Origin: an uncultured Pseudomonadales bacterium
GTDB taxonomy: Bacteria > Pseudomonadota > Gammaproteobacteria > Pseudomonadales > Pseudohongiellaceae
Length of the DNA stretch: 64,000 nucleotides
Assembly (NCBI GenBank): GCA_947259995.1
Contig: CAMYOK010000002.1
Span: 62,001-126,000, forward strand
Direction: 5' to 3'
Every line of letters starts with the position of its first letter. The stretch's first letter is position 1. Under the pieces are notes generated by a model that worked only from the letters and a program-made list of their open reading frames with translations, was not told where the DNA came from and did no database searches. Both the position numbers and the translations under genes were made by a program. Shown here piece by piece: positions 9,413-18,956 of the stretch.

Positions 9413-11660
9413 AGCTGATAGCGACAACGCTGATCAACAAACCCTTGTGGTTGAAGGAGCCAGCTGCTCCAGTTGCGTCATGAGAATTGAAAAAAGTTTA
9501 CAAGCGGTTCCTGGCGTTGAGTCAGCCAGCATGAATTTCGCCGACCGCACGGTTGCAGTCACCGGTTCCGTCAATACAAGCGCACTCGTCAAAGCTGTGC
9601 AAGACGCTGGGTACAGCGCGACACCGCAAATCATTACGCAAGACGATGAAGCCATGGAGGAGAAGGAACGCAAAGATGCCGCTCACTACACGCAACTTTT
9701 GCGTGACATGTCGATAGCGTTGGCACTGGGTGTGCCGTTAATGCTGTACGGTCTTTTCATTGGTGATATGTCAGTCGACACCACGGTGCAAAGGGCCGCC
9801 TGGTTTGCTGTGGGACTAGCCACCGTCTTCATCATGATCTACTCGGGCAAACACTTTTATGTCGGAGCATGGCATTCGTTTAAGACCCACAGCGCCAACA
9901 TGGACACATTGATCGCGTTAGGTACCGGCACAGCCTGGGTTTACTCTATGGCGGTAGTCACAGCCCCTACTATTTTCCCAGAGGCTGCACGGCACGTCTA
10001 TTTCGAAGCTAGCGCAATGATTATCGGGCTTATCAATCTAGGACTAGCGCTGGAGCTAAGGGCGCGCGGGCGCACTTCAGAGGCAATCAAGCGACTAATA
10101 GGCTTACAGCCAAAAACCGCTCGCGTTGTTCGAGAATCGGGCGAAATTGATATCGCTATACAAGAGGTGCAACTAGAAGATGTTGTACGTGTACGCCCTG
10201 GCGAGAAAATACCTGTCGATGGAATTGTGACCGAAGGCAGCACCACTATTGATGAATCGATGCTGACGGGCGAGCCTATGCCTGTCACTAAAAAAGCGGG
10301 CGATAAAGTGTCAGCTGGCACTATCAACAAATCTGGTTCGTTCCTATTTAAAGCGAAGAGAATTGGCAAAGACACAGCCCTAGCGCAGATTATTGCCATG
10401 GTGAAACGCGCGCAAAATTCCAAACCGCCGATCGGCCGAATGGCCGATGTCATCTCTTCGTACTTTGTGCCCACAATAATGATTATTGCCGTGGCCAGCG
10501 CCCTGCTGTGGTTGAACTTTGGCCCACAGCCAAGCATCGTTTATGCGGTAGTCTCCGCCACCACCGTATTGATCATCGCCTGCCCTTGTGCACTGGGGCT
10601 AGCCACACCGATGTCTGTCATGGTCGGCGTCGGCAAAGCAGCTGAGTCTGGAGTTCTGATACGCAATGGTGAGGCATTGCAAACAGCTTCAAAGATCACC
10701 GTGATGGTGCTCGATAAAACTGGCACCATCACCGAGGGCGCGCCAATGGTCACTGACATTGTCACCACTGGCCTATTGAGTGAAGACGACGTTCTGCAAC
10801 TCGCTGCCAGTTTAGAAGCCGGCTCCGAACACCCTCTTGCACTTGCCATTGTCGAGTCGGCACAGAAAAAAGCTCTGCCGCCACTCAAGAGTAGTGACTT
10901 CACTGCAATCACTGGTCAGGGTGTATCCGCAAACCTTGCAGGCAAGAACCTGCTATTGGGCAATGCCAAACTAATGCAAGAAAACTCGATCGATCTTGGC
11001 GATCACACTAACAAGACCAAAAGCCTTGCGAGCGAGGCAAAGACCCCAATGTATTTCGCGGTTGATCAAGAACTGCAGGCAATTATCGCGGTCGCCGATC
11101 CAATCAAAGCTGATTCCATTGCCGCGATTGATCGACTGAAAAAACAAGGCATCAAGGTCATCATGTTAACCGGCGACAACCGCGACACGGCAAAAGCAAT
11201 CGCCCATAAAATTGGTGTCGAAGATTATTTCGCGGAAGTTTTGCCCGATCAAAAAGTGCAGAAGATTGAACAATTGCAAGCACAGGGCGAAATAGTCGGT
11301 ATGAGTGGCGACGGTATAAACGACGCACCCGCACTGGCGCTGGCAAATGTTGGTTTTGCCATCGGCACAGGCACCGATGTCGCAATCGAAAGCGCTGATA
11401 TCACGTTGATGCGCGGTTCCCTACACGGCTTAGCTGACGCAATTGTCGTGAGCAAGGCGACTCTTGCGAATATAAAACAGAATCTGTTTGGGGCCTTTAT
11501 CTATAACGTCGCAGGAGTTCCTGTTGCAGCCGGTCTTTTATACCCTGTACTCGGAGTCCTGTTAAACCCAGTGATAGCTGGAGCTGCAATGGCGTTCTCA
11601 TCGCTTACAGTCGTGACAAACGCCAATCGATTGCGTTTATTCAAACCAAGTGCACATTAG
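9396..11660 (+). CDS. copA: Cu(I)-exporting P1B-1-type ATPase
   Basis: A 754-residue inner-membrane pump moving Cu(I) from cytoplasm to periplasm. One N-terminal HMA domain (CSSC, C24/C27), membrane helices, the TGE actuator motif, CPC in the ion channel (C396-P-C398), phosphorylated D440 in DKTGT, and [10 protein letters not shown] near the hinge are all present. The last two helices carry N-x6-YN-x4-P and MAFSS, the P1B-1 signature for Cu(I). The start is the ATG at 9396, with GAAGGAGA 6 bases upstream; a TTG 27 bases earlier is weaker. The gene overlaps the end of the MerR gene. The name collides with the oxidase CopA: this is the E. coli-style CopA. Confidence 0.95.
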   Translation: MTQANRADSDNADQQTLVVEGASCSSCVMRIEKSLQAVPGVESASMNFADRTVAVTGSVNTSALVKAVQDAGYSATPQIITQDDEAMEEKERKDAAHYTQLLRDMSIALALGVPLMLYGLFIGDMSVDTTVQRAAWFAVGLATVFIMIYSGKHFYVGAWHSFKTHSANMDTLIALGTGTAWVYSMAVVTAPTIFPEAARHVYFEASAMIIGLINLGLALELRARGRTSEAIKRLIGLQPKTARVVRESGEIDIAIQEVQLEDVVRVRPGEKIPVDGIVTEGSTTIDESMLTGEPMPVTKKAGDKVSAGTINKSGSFLFKAKRIGKDTALAQIIAMVKRAQNSKPPIGRMADVISSYFVPTIMIIAVASALLWLNFGPQPSIVYAVVSATTVLIIACPCALGLATPMSVMVGVGKAAESGVLIRNGEALQTASKITVMVLDKTGTITEGAPMVTDIVTTGLLSEDDVLQLAASLEAGSEHPLALAIVESAQKKALPPLKSSDFTAITGQGVSANLAGKNLLLGNAKLMQENSIDLGDHTNKTKSLASEAKTPMYFAVDQELQAIIAVADPIKADSIAAIDRLKKQGIKVIMLTGDNRDTAKAIAHKIGVEDYFAEVLPDQKVQKIEQLQAQGEIVGMSGDGINDAPALALANVGFAIGTGTDVAIESADITLMRGSLHGLADAIVVSKATLANIKQNLFGAFIYNVAGVPVAAGLLYPVLGVLLNPVIAGAAMAFSSLTVVTNANRLRLFKPSAH

Positions 11661-11672
11661 TAGGAGCCTAGA

Positions 11673-11771
11673 ATGTTATTGATAAATCTTGCAGGGCTAG
11701 GATTGATTGGGTTCATCGTCTGGTGGTTTTGGCTTTACCAAGCGAAAGACGATACACGCTCGAACGACTGA
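11673..11771 (+). CDS. 32-residue single-span membrane peptide
   Basis: An ATG 12 bases after the ATPase stop, preceded by TAGGAGCC (GGAG 7 bases upstream), opens a 32-codon frame: MLLINLAGLGLIGFIVWWFW, then LYQAKDDTRSND. The first 22 residues form one hydrophobic helix ending in a WWFW belt, followed by a short charged tail. By memory, this resembles the membrane anchor that precedes a cupredoxin domain in some copper-associated proteins, but no cupredoxin follows: the next DNA belongs to the convergent response regulator. It may be a free-standing small partner of the ATPase or a truncated remnant. Confidence 0.55.
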   Translation: MLLINLAGLGLIGFIVWWFWLYQAKDDTRSND

Positions 11772-11780
11772 AAGCGTTTT

Positions 11781-12476
11781 TTACGCTAGCTCAATCTTAT
11801 AGCCAACGCCATAGATGGACACAATCCAATCGTGCTCATCTTCGGCATCTTTGTTAAACTCGCTGAGTTTTTTACGCAGCTTGGTAATATGGCTATCGAT
11901 AGTGCGGCCACTGACAACACGGTGGTCTGCATAGATGCGATCCATCAATTGATCGCGCGAAAATATTTTACCGGGAACACTTAACATTGTGTTAAGAAGC
12001 TCAAACTCCACACTCGTTAATAGCAATTCCTGCCCTTGATACTTAGCGCAATAACGATCTTTATCTAGCAGTAATTGCTCATCGTCATGCTTGGCCACCC
12101 CCTGTTGTGATGCTTGCATTCTGCGCAAGACATTTTTAACTCTCGCCACTAACTCACGTGGGCTAAAGGGCTTGCAAATATAGTCGTCTGCCCCTAACTC
12201 TAAACCCAGCAAGCGATCAATCTCTTCGACTTTGGCTGTCACCATAATTATAGGGACATCACTAAAACTGCGAATCTCTTTACACACATCTAAGCCGTTT
12301 TTACCGGGTAGCATTAGATCTAACAAGACCAAGGCGGGAGCTTGTGTTTTTACCCACGCCGCCACCTCACGCCCATCCTCTATGATGTGCGTGTGATACT
12401 GCGATTGCTGCAAATAATCTTGTACAAGCGATGAAAGCTTCGGTTCATCTTCTACAATTAGTATCAATGCCGGCAT
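11781..12476 (-). CDS. OmpR-type response regulator (BaeR-like)
   Basis: A 231-residue regulator: receiver domain with phospho-acceptor D53 in [31 protein letters not shown] and K-P-F at the switch, then a winged helix (about 130-230). The segment around residues 75-115 is very close to E. coli BaeR, which answers envelope stress and also metals. It is the last gene of a four-gene minus-strand operon (YHYH protein, EF-hand protein, kinase, regulator). It lies convergent to the copper ATPase gene, 9 bases beyond the stop of the small membrane peptide. Confidence 0.9.
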   Translation of the reverse strand: MPALILIVEDEPKLSSLVQDYLQQSQYHTHIIEDGREVAAWVKTQAPALVLLDLMLPGKNGLDVCKEIRSFSDVPIIMVTAKVEEIDRLLGLELGADDYICKPFSPRELVARVKNVLRRMQASQQGVAKHDDEQLLLDKDRYCAKYQGQELLLTSVEFELLNTMLSVPGKIFSRDQLMDRIYADHRVVSGRTIDSHITKLRKKLSEFNKDAEDEHDWIVSIYGVGYKIELA

Positions 12477-12505
12477 TGCATGTCGATCCTTGCTAAAAGC
12501 ACAGT

Positions 12506-13942
12506 TTAGGTAATTGGCAGGCGAATAGTAAACAGTAGACCACCGAAACTTGAATCAGTGACTTCGATGCTGCCACCATGGGACTCCACGATATTCTTGA
12601 CGATTGCCAAGCCTAGTCCGCTCCCACCCGTACGGCGATTACGCGAATTCTCAGCACGAAACAGCCTCTCGAATAACTTCGCCTGCTCTAGAGCATTCAC
12701 ACCTGGCTCTGAGTCAGCCCAATGAACAACCAAGGTTTTATCTTCTAACGCCCAGCTAACCGCCAATGACCCCGGTGCATCGGTATAGTGCAAAGAATTT
12801 TGAAACAGGTTCACAAACAACTGCTTTAACTTGCGCTCATCGGCATTGAGCACAACTTGCTCGCCCCCCTCATTGAAATGCAACACCAAGCCCGCCTCAT
12901 CGCAGGCATTGCCGAACTGAGCCATGAGGGTGCGCATAAACTCTTTGAACTCGATGTGAGTTTTTTGATAATTCAAGGCCCCCATGTCGGACAAACTTAA
13001 CTCATGCAGTTCTGCTATTAGCGCTTGCAATTGCAGCACCTCTTCATGGAGCGACGTCATTCGATGACTATCGAGTGGCCGCACGCCATCGACTAATGCT
13101 TCTATTTCGCCACGTAAGACCGCCACGGGCGTGCGCAGCTCATGAGAGATGTCTGCGATCCACTGCTCTTGAATGCTCTGATTCTTATCGAGCGTGCGTG
13201 CCAGTAAGTTAAACTGCTGTGCGAGCTCTGCTAGCTCATCACTGCCAGTTGCATTTAGCCGTTGGTCGTAGTCCCCTGCCGACAGCTTCTGCATCCCTTT
13301 TTGCAATAAACGAATAGGTCGCAGCCATAGTGACGCTAACAACAGTCCAATCACAATTGCGAATATCAAAGACCCTACGGCAATCCATGCATAGGCATTC
13401 TTTTGTTCCTCGACAAACAGACGATCCAAACTTTCGTTAAGAATGTCTCGAGGGACCAAACCAAGATAACCAACCACTTCGGCATTTTGTTCAATGGGAA
13501 TCCATTCGGTGTCTTGGGCAGGATCATTTGGAGGACCAATAATCACCGTTTGCTCTGCGTCGGCTAACAGTATTTTACTGTCGAAGAACACAGCCCGTTG
13601 CGACTCTATTGGAGCATTGTCCAAGCCTCGCCTAGGGGGGGCACCATCACGAGACTGTGGCGGAAGTCGCCTTGGCGCAATGCTGTCAACGTAGGGGATC
13701 ATCATCGAATCCCAAACGCGCGGATCGTCAACTATGGTTTGCCAACTACCTTGCTGCGCAAAATGGACTTCGAGTGACGTGACCAAGCCTTGCATACGCT
13801 GCACTTCGACATTGGTCACATAGGTTTGAAAGCCCTGATCGAATCGCCAGCTGCTCACGGCAAACATCAAACTCGCTAAAAGCGCATTTGATAATAGAAA
13901 CGACAAGACAAGCTTGGCTTTTATTCCTAATCGCATTGGCAC
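12506..13942 (-). CDS. BaeS-like sensor histidine kinase
   Basis: A 478-residue kinase with TM1 (about 8-31), a periplasmic sensor region (32-183), TM2 (184-206), HAMP (about 207-258), phospho-acceptor H267 in DISHELRTPVAV, and an ATPase domain with NLFQNSLHY, a D-x-x-P-G-V box and [12 protein letters not shown]. The periplasmic loop is rich in Pro and Arg (about 90-110) and matches no sensor fold I know. The start used is a GTG with AAGAG 8 bases upstream; an ATG lies two codons in. It follows the EF-hand gene by 11 bases and precedes the regulator gene by 29. Confidence 0.88.
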   Translation of the reverse strand: MPMRLGIKAKLVLSFLLSNALLASLMFAVSSWRFDQGFQTYVTNVEVQRMQGLVTSLEVHFAQQGSWQTIVDDPRVWDSMMIPYVDSIAPRRLPPQSRDGAPPRRGLDNAPIESQRAVFFDSKILLADAEQTVIIGPPNDPAQDTEWIPIEQNAEVVGYLGLVPRDILNESLDRLFVEEQKNAYAWIAVGSLIFAIVIGLLLASLWLRPIRLLQKGMQKLSAGDYDQRLNATGSDELAELAQQFNLLARTLDKNQSIQEQWIADISHELRTPVAVLRGEIEALVDGVRPLDSHRMTSLHEEVLQLQALIAELHELSLSDMGALNYQKTHIEFKEFMRTLMAQFGNACDEAGLVLHFNEGGEQVVLNADERKLKQLFVNLFQNSLHYTDAPGSLAVSWALEDKTLVVHWADSEPGVNALEQAKLFERLFRAENSRNRRTGGSGLGLAIVKNIVESHGGSIEVTDSSFGGLLFTIRLPIT

Positions 13943-13953
13943 TCAAACGTCTC

Positions 13954-14508
13954 TTAATTAACGGCTAGGGCTGGAAAAATTGTGCCCGACGAATTTTCAG
14001 GCGTTAAGACTAATATATTCACTTGCTCATGCGTCATCCTAGTCCCTGTTATTTCCATGCGCTGTTCGTCATCGTGAACACCATAAAGGCCAATACTAAA
14101 CTCCATTGGGCTAGTCGGCTGATTGAGACTAAAGCGCCCCATCACAGTCAGTTGAGTCACAAATTCTGTACCACTATCGTGTGGAACCTCAGGAGACAAC
14201 AAAATGCCCTCTAAGGCTAACGGGCCAACCGCATCGCGCAATACAACGTGCTCTTTGATTGCAGCAACAATTACTGCGCGCTGTTGATTGAACTCTATCA
14301 TAGTGACGTTGCCATCATTATCTTTATCAAGCGCGTTAAATGCCGAGATAGGCAACGACAGAACCATGAAGGCGCCATTGTCGACAATGTTCAAAGTGCC
14401 ATGCTGCGCCACCATAAGATGAGACTGCGCCGAACCAGACAGCGCGCTGCCAAGTAACAGCGCGCTAAAAACGAAACTTGTTTTCATAGCTTTAAAGACT
14501 CGCATCAT
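13954..14508 (-). CDS. Secreted EF-hand protein of unknown function
   Basis: About 184 residues from the ATG at 14508 (AGGTG just upstream; in-frame GTG at 14514 and ATG at 14505 or 14487 are alternatives). A signal peptide is followed by a mature protein with one canonical calcium-binding loop, D-K-D-N-D-G-N-V-T-M-I-E, all chelating positions filled. The C-terminal half (VTQLTVMGRFSL, MEFSIGLYGV) looks beta-rich. It sits 9 bases after the YHYH-protein gene and 11 before the kinase gene. I do not recognise the family as a whole; calcium-dependent sensing upstream of the kinase is inference from gene order. Confidence 0.8.
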   Translation of the reverse strand: MMRVFKAMKTSFVFSALLLGSALSGSAQSHLMVAQHGTLNIVDNGAFMVLSLPISAFNALDKDNDGNVTMIEFNQQRAVIVAAIKEHVVLRDAVGPLALEGILLSPEVPHDSGTEFVTQLTVMGRFSLNQPTSPMEFSIGLYGVHDDEQRMEITGTRMTHEQVNILVLTPENSSGTIFPALAVN

Positions 14509-14517
14509 AGACACCTA

Positions 14518-15747
14518 TTAACGGGGAGGGGGTGGCAGCATACCGCCCGAAGCTGATTCGACTTCACCTTTCACACAGCGCTGAAAATACGGATAACTAT
14601 CAGTGGCGTAGTAATGGTAGATCCCTTCAGGAAACTCTGGCGTTACACCAAAGCGACCATTACATTCGTCTAGATCTCCAGAGCCTGCGACATAGGTCCA
14701 ATCTTGATTAAAAGTACCTAAGGGATAGATCGAAACCGAAGGGCGAGAGCTACTGACTTCGCTAACAAACTGGTAACTGCCTGTCATCGGTTTCAGAGCA
14801 GAATTGGCATTATTGGAATCACTGTAGCCATAGCGCGCATAGATCGGAAACCCATCTGCAGCCCAAGCAATCAGAGTCATCTTCGATGAGTCCCCGCCTT
14901 GTTTGGCAACAAAGCCTTCGGGTATGCCATGGTAATGGTAGACGCCATCAGGTTGCACATGAGCATTATTTTGGTCCGTGCCAAAGTTGAAGCTAGTTTG
15001 CCCCAGCGCTTCAATATTCCAATTTCCTACATTCCCACCGAGACTACAGGTATTGCCCGAGTCATCACAGGTGCCACCGGTGCCCGCATCAATTTTGACC
15101 CCATTGAGAACAAAACCAATGACTCCAGCTGGCCCGCCTAGAGTTGTTGCTTGTAGGCTCTCCTGCGGTGTCAATGTAAAACTCGCGCTGACCGAATGCT
15201 CTGCAATGGTATTGGGGTTATCTGGGTTCGGAAACGTACCCACCTCGTGATCGGGAATCCCATTGGCTGCCAGGTTTCGATTCTCGCCATCGCATGTCCA
15301 GCTTGAGGTGCTGGTAATAGAAACCGAAGCAGAATTGTTAGGCGTTGAGTCAGTATAATTACACACCACACCATCGGTGCTGTTATTCAACAGCACTGGT
15401 GTCTCGACAAGCCGGAACACCCCTTCTGACTCGATAAAATCCAATTGCGCACGGAACGACTCAGTATTGACGCGTACTTTCGGAATGCTGACCACACCGC
15501 CGATATACGAAGCCGTGTCTGAAGGCGTCATCACGCCTTCCTCGTATTTGCTATAGGTGCCTAAGGTAAAGTCGGCAGGACTCGAGTTTTCCACATAATG
15601 CAAATTCACTTGGTAGAGTTCGCCTTGATAGACAAGATAGGGGACATCTAAGGTATTGTTGGCAAACGTGGATGCCGCGTTCGCCAATGGGGATAGCAAC
15701 CCTGCCCCGAGTGCTACTGCCACGAACAGCTTAGTTCGATTGTTCAT
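14518..15747 (-). CDS. Secreted YHYH-domain protein
   Basis: 409 residues from the ATG at 15747 (AGAAGGAAAC upstream; the longer frame lacks a ribosome site). A clear Sec signal peptide is followed by a large extracytoplasmic protein. The YHYH motif that names the family occurs as YHYHGIPEGF, followed by LIAWAADGFPIYARYGY, and a second IYHYY copy lies near the C-terminus (GIYHYYATDSYPYFQRC). Family function is unknown. It is the first gene of the operon with the EF-hand protein and the BaeSR-like pair, so it may be the signal-binding partner or the output of that system. Confidence 0.85.
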   Translation of the reverse strand: MNNRTKLFVAVALGAGLLSPLANAASTFANNTLDVPYLVYQGELYQVNLHYVENSSPADFTLGTYSKYEEGVMTPSDTASYIGGVVSIPKVRVNTESFRAQLDFIESEGVFRLVETPVLLNNSTDGVVCNYTDSTPNNSASVSITSTSSWTCDGENRNLAANGIPDHEVGTFPNPDNPNTIAEHSVSASFTLTPQESLQATTLGGPAGVIGFVLNGVKIDAGTGGTCDDSGNTCSLGGNVGNWNIEALGQTSFNFGTDQNNAHVQPDGVYHYHGIPEGFVAKQGGDSSKMTLIAWAADGFPIYARYGYSDSNNANSALKPMTGSYQFVSEVSSSRPSVSIYPLGTFNQDWTYVAGSGDLDECNGRFGVTPEFPEGIYHYYATDSYPYFQRCVKGEVESASGGMLPPPPR

Positions 15748-15900
15748 AATGTTTCCTTCTTTGACATGTGAACGCTGGTGATTAGGAGTGATCTTGTGTG
15801 TAACAATAGAAGGCAATTGTTTAAGAAAAAGTGGGGAAATGTGCAAAGATTGTGTAAGTTCACTGAATGCCCCGTCATAAAAAATAGAAAAGGAATCACA

Positions 15901-16830
15901 ATGAAACTCTTAGCCGCCACTCTCACTAGCCTTGTTGTCGCGCTTAACACGAACATCGCCGCTGCGGATAGCGTCCTCTTCGTTGGCAATAGCTTTACCT
16001 ATGGCTATGGCTCAGCTGTGAAATTTTACCGTTCAGACTCGGTGACAGACCTCAACAACCAAGGCATAGGCGGCGTTCCAGCGCTATTTAAGGCTTTTGC
16101 CGAGCAAGCCGGTTTAGACCTTGACGTTTATTTAGAGACCGAACCTGGCAGTAATTTCGATTTCCACTTAGACAAAAAGCGCGGCATCATTGGCAGACGC
16201 CCATGGGACATCGTCGTATTGCAAGGCCATAGCACTCTCGATAGCGATGCACATGGCGATCCCGCAAAACTAATCTCTACTACCGCCCAGATGAGCGAGC
16301 TGCTGCGCACGCGCAATCCAGAGGTGGATATTTACCTCACCGCCACTTGGTCCCGTGCCGATATGACCCATCAGCCCAATCATGTTTGGTCTGGCAAGCC
16401 CATTGAACAGATGGCGCTCGACCTGCGTGCGGGTTACGAGAAAGCGGCAATAAACGCTCAAGGCGTGGTGTCGGTAAACCCCGTTGGTGAAGCTTGGACG
16501 CAAGCAATGACTTTGGGCCTTGCCGACGACAATCCATACAATGGCTTAGAGTACGGTAAGATCGACCTCTGGACCTTTGACCATTACCACGCTAGCGCTT
16601 ATGGCTCATACCTCGAAGCATTGGTCGTATTTGGCAATGTCACAGGCTTAGACCCTCGCTCGCTAGGCGCTAACGAGTGTGCCGCTTTTGAATTAGGCAT
16701 GCAGAACACTGTGGTCGCTGGGCTTCAAGAAGCCGCATTTCGACAACTCGCCGCCGATGGTCGTGTGACCGCCGCTCCGCTTGAAGTGCCAACAGGTGTG
16801 CAGGCACAGCCGTGCACACCCTCTCGGTAG
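15901..16830 (+). CDS. Secreted SGNH-type hydrolase
   Basis: 309 residues from the ATG at 15901; the frame is open further upstream but only this start gives a signal peptide (cleavage after AAA, near residue 20). Block I of SGNH hydrolases is present as LFVGNSFTYG (nucleophile Ser in GNSF), and the C-terminal block as FDHYHASAYGSYLEA with the D-x-x-H pair. The GNSFTYG form is like DUF4886 members. It presumably hydrolyses an ester in the periplasm or outside; the substrate is unknown. It is followed 46 bases later by an SLC13 transporter, hinting that the released product may be an organic acid. Confidence 0.8.
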   Translation: MKLLAATLTSLVVALNTNIAAADSVLFVGNSFTYGYGSAVKFYRSDSVTDLNNQGIGGVPALFKAFAEQAGLDLDVYLETEPGSNFDFHLDKKRGIIGRRPWDIVVLQGHSTLDSDAHGDPAKLISTTAQMSELLRTRNPEVDIYLTATWSRADMTHQPNHVWSGKPIEQMALDLRAGYEKAAINAQGVVSVNPVGEAWTQAMTLGLADDNPYNGLEYGKIDLWTFDHYHASAYGSYLEALVVFGNVTGLDPRSLGANECAAFELGMQNTVVAGLQEAAFRQLAADGRVTAAPLEVPTGVQAQPCTPSR

Positions 16831-16876
16831 GTTTAATTTCTGCCATACTTTTATTGATAAAGCTTAGAAGAGATCA

Positions 16877-18403
16877 ATGTCGAATATTGCCCAAAATGAT
16901 GACAGCGTTACGAGTAACTCCTATTCAAAACCGCAACTAATTGGCTTGCTTCTTGGCCCATTACTTTTTGTATTGATTCTACTGTTCTTCTCAGCAGAGG
17001 ACTTAAGCTTTCAAGCCAAAGCAGTATTGGCGACGACTGTGTGGGTAGCGATTTGGTGGATCACCGAAGCCATCCCAATTCCGGCAACCTCTCTGCTACC
17101 TCTGTTTCTTCTGCCTATCACTGGGGCCCTAAACAGCTCAACAACGACCTCTGCCTACGGCGATGACATCGTATTTCTATTTCTAGGGGGGTTTTTCATT
17201 GCCACGGCAATGGAGAAATGGAATCTTCACAAGCGTATGGCGTTGGCTATCATCGCCTTTGTTGGGACTAGCACCCAGGGCATTTTACTAGGCTTCATGT
17301 TAGCTACGGCATTCCTGTCGATGTGGGTCTCCAACACCGCCTCCGTCATGATGATGGTCCCCATGGCGCTAGCCATCACCGCGCAAGTTGGCAGCGCCTT
17401 GAAAAGCACTCCAGAGGCCAAAGACATCCCAGTTTTTGAAAAAGCCCTGCTTTTCGCAGTTGGTTATGCCGGCACAATCGGTGGCATGGGGACGTTAATC
17501 GGGACTCCGCCCAACATCATACTGGCGGCTCAGGCTCGTGAACTCTTCGGTGTGGAAATCAGTTTCGCGAGCTGGATGTTGATCGGCGTCCCCATCGTCT
17601 GTGTATTGCTCGCGATCGCGTGGCTGTACCTAGGCCGAATCGCCTTCCGCATGAAGATAAAGGGAATCCCTGGCGGCAAAGCCTTTATCCAAAGCGAGCG
17701 CCAAGCCTTAGGCAAAATCTCCTTCGAAGAAACCGCTGTGGCAATCGTGTTTGCATCAGCAGCATTTCTTTGGATTACCCGCGGTTTCATTTGGTCTGAT
17801 CTCGTTCCTGAGATCCGCGACGGCATGATTGCTGTGCTTGCCGCCGTATCGCTCTTTCTCATTCCTACACGCAGCCAAGTCAATGGCAGGGTTCTCGATT
17901 GGAAAGACTCTAAAGAAATCCCCTGGGGCATTTTGCTTTTATTCGGTGGCGGTCTTGCCATTGCGGCAGGGTTTAGAGAGACCGGATTAGCGACTTGGAT
18001 CGGGGATCAATTGACTGTGTTAGAAAGCTTGCACATGTTGGTTATCATTGCCTGCGCTACCTTATTGATTCTGTTCCTAACGGAAATCACCTCCAATACT
18101 GCTACGGCAACAATGATTATTCCGGTAGTGGCTTCTCTAGCGCTTGCACTTAACATCCATCCATTCGCCTTGATGGTCCCCTGTGCGATGGCGGCTAATT
18201 GCGCCTTCATGCTGCCGGTTGGCACGCCACCTAATGCCATTATTTTTGCGACGGAGAAATTACGCATAATCGAAATGGTGAAAACAGGCTTCATCATGAA
18301 CATCATCGCCGCGAGCCTCATTGTATTGGTGGTTTATTACCTAATGCCAGTCCTCTGGGGGCTCGATCTATTTTCTATTCCCGCTATATTTACAGGGGCT
18401 TAG
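16877..18403 (+). CDS. SLC13/DASS-family anion:sodium symporter
   Basis: A 508-residue inner-membrane transporter with about a dozen hydrophobic segments. The two SLC13 re-entrant signatures are recognisable: SNTASVMMMVPMALAI (about 150-165) and TSNTATATMIIPVV, with GTPPNIIL and GTPPNAIIF at the substrate and sodium sites. Family members carry C4-dicarboxylates, citrate or sulfate with sodium. The exact substrate cannot be read from the sequence. It lies between the SGNH hydrolase and a small anchored protein on the same strand, probably one operon. Confidence 0.88.
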   Translation: MSNIAQNDDSVTSNSYSKPQLIGLLLGPLLFVLILLFFSAEDLSFQAKAVLATTVWVAIWWITEAIPIPATSLLPLFLLPITGALNSSTTTSAYGDDIVFLFLGGFFIATAMEKWNLHKRMALAIIAFVGTSTQGILLGFMLATAFLSMWVSNTASVMMMVPMALAITAQVGSALKSTPEAKDIPVFEKALLFAVGYAGTIGGMGTLIGTPPNIILAAQARELFGVEISFASWMLIGVPIVCVLLAIAWLYLGRIAFRMKIKGIPGGKAFIQSERQALGKISFEETAVAIVFASAAFLWITRGFIWSDLVPEIRDGMIAVLAAVSLFLIPTRSQVNGRVLDWKDSKEIPWGILLLFGGGLAIAAGFRETGLATWIGDQLTVLESLHMLVIIACATLLILFLTEITSNTATATMIIPVVASLALALNIHPFALMVPCAMAANCAFMLPVGTPPNAIIFATEKLRIIEMVKTGFIMNIIAASLIVLVVYYLMPVLWGLDLFSIPAIFTGA

Positions 18404-18458
18404 TTCTAAGCCCATAATAATGCTTGATCAATAATTATAATTCTAAGCAGGTCAAGCC

Positions 18459-18953
18459 ATGACAAGTAAAACTAAGAAGATTAGCCTCACGGTGCTGGTG
18501 CTTTTAATTATCGCCGCTACCTATTATGTCTTTACAGCCCCATACACTCGCACCGCTGGCGTGCGCATTGGCGGCACACTGACCCCACCCCCTAGCGACT
18601 GGAATACAGTGAATGGCCGCGGCGTTGGGCAAATCAAGACGGGAGGCTTCCCCCCATTCGTCGTCAATATGATCTATTCAACAGATGAAGGTGGCATCAT
18701 TACAGCGACACGACCCGATGGTGGCTACTGGGCAAAACGCGCCCGTATTGAGCCAAATGGTTATATTCGCGTTGGGGACGAGACCTTTGCGATGAAGGCA
18801 ACAGAGATCTTTGGTGACGCCCGCATTCCTTACCTAGAAAGCTATGGCGCGAATAATAATATGCCGATGCGCTATGATTTCGATGGAGAGATTATTCGCG
18901 GACAAAACGAACCTCTCCATACATGGGAAGTGTTCTACTGGACGCCACGCTAA
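18459..18953 (+). CDS. Membrane-anchored split-barrel-like protein
   Basis: 164 residues: one N-terminal transmembrane helix (about 8-26), then a domain in the periplasm. The pattern GGYWAKRARIEPNGYIRVGD, followed by ETFAMKATEI, resembles the core of FMN/F420 split-barrel proteins (deazaflavin-dependent nitroreductase-like), where 'W..NLRANP.V.V..G...F.A.A' recurs. The resemblance is weak, and an exported split barrel without an obvious cofactor would be unusual. It may belong to the SLC13 operon (55-base gap). Confidence 0.6.
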   Translation: MTSKTKKISLTVLVLLIIAATYYVFTAPYTRTAGVRIGGTLTPPPSDWNTVNGRGVGQIKTGGFPPFVVNMIYSTDEGGIITATRPDGGYWAKRARIEPNGYIRVGDETFAMKATEIFGDARIPYLESYGANNNMPMRYDFDGEIIRGQNEPLHTWEVFYWTPR

Positions 18954-18956
18954 GCA

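Noticed and set aside
9998..10537. Long open frame (179 codons) on the minus strand inside the copper ATPase gene
   Set aside because: Antisense to a clear P-type ATPase with intact motifs, no ribosome site, no protein features; a frame left open by codon bias.
17530..17961. 143-codon minus-strand frame inside the SLC13 transporter gene
   Set aside because: Antisense to a clear membrane transporter; no ribosome site or domain.
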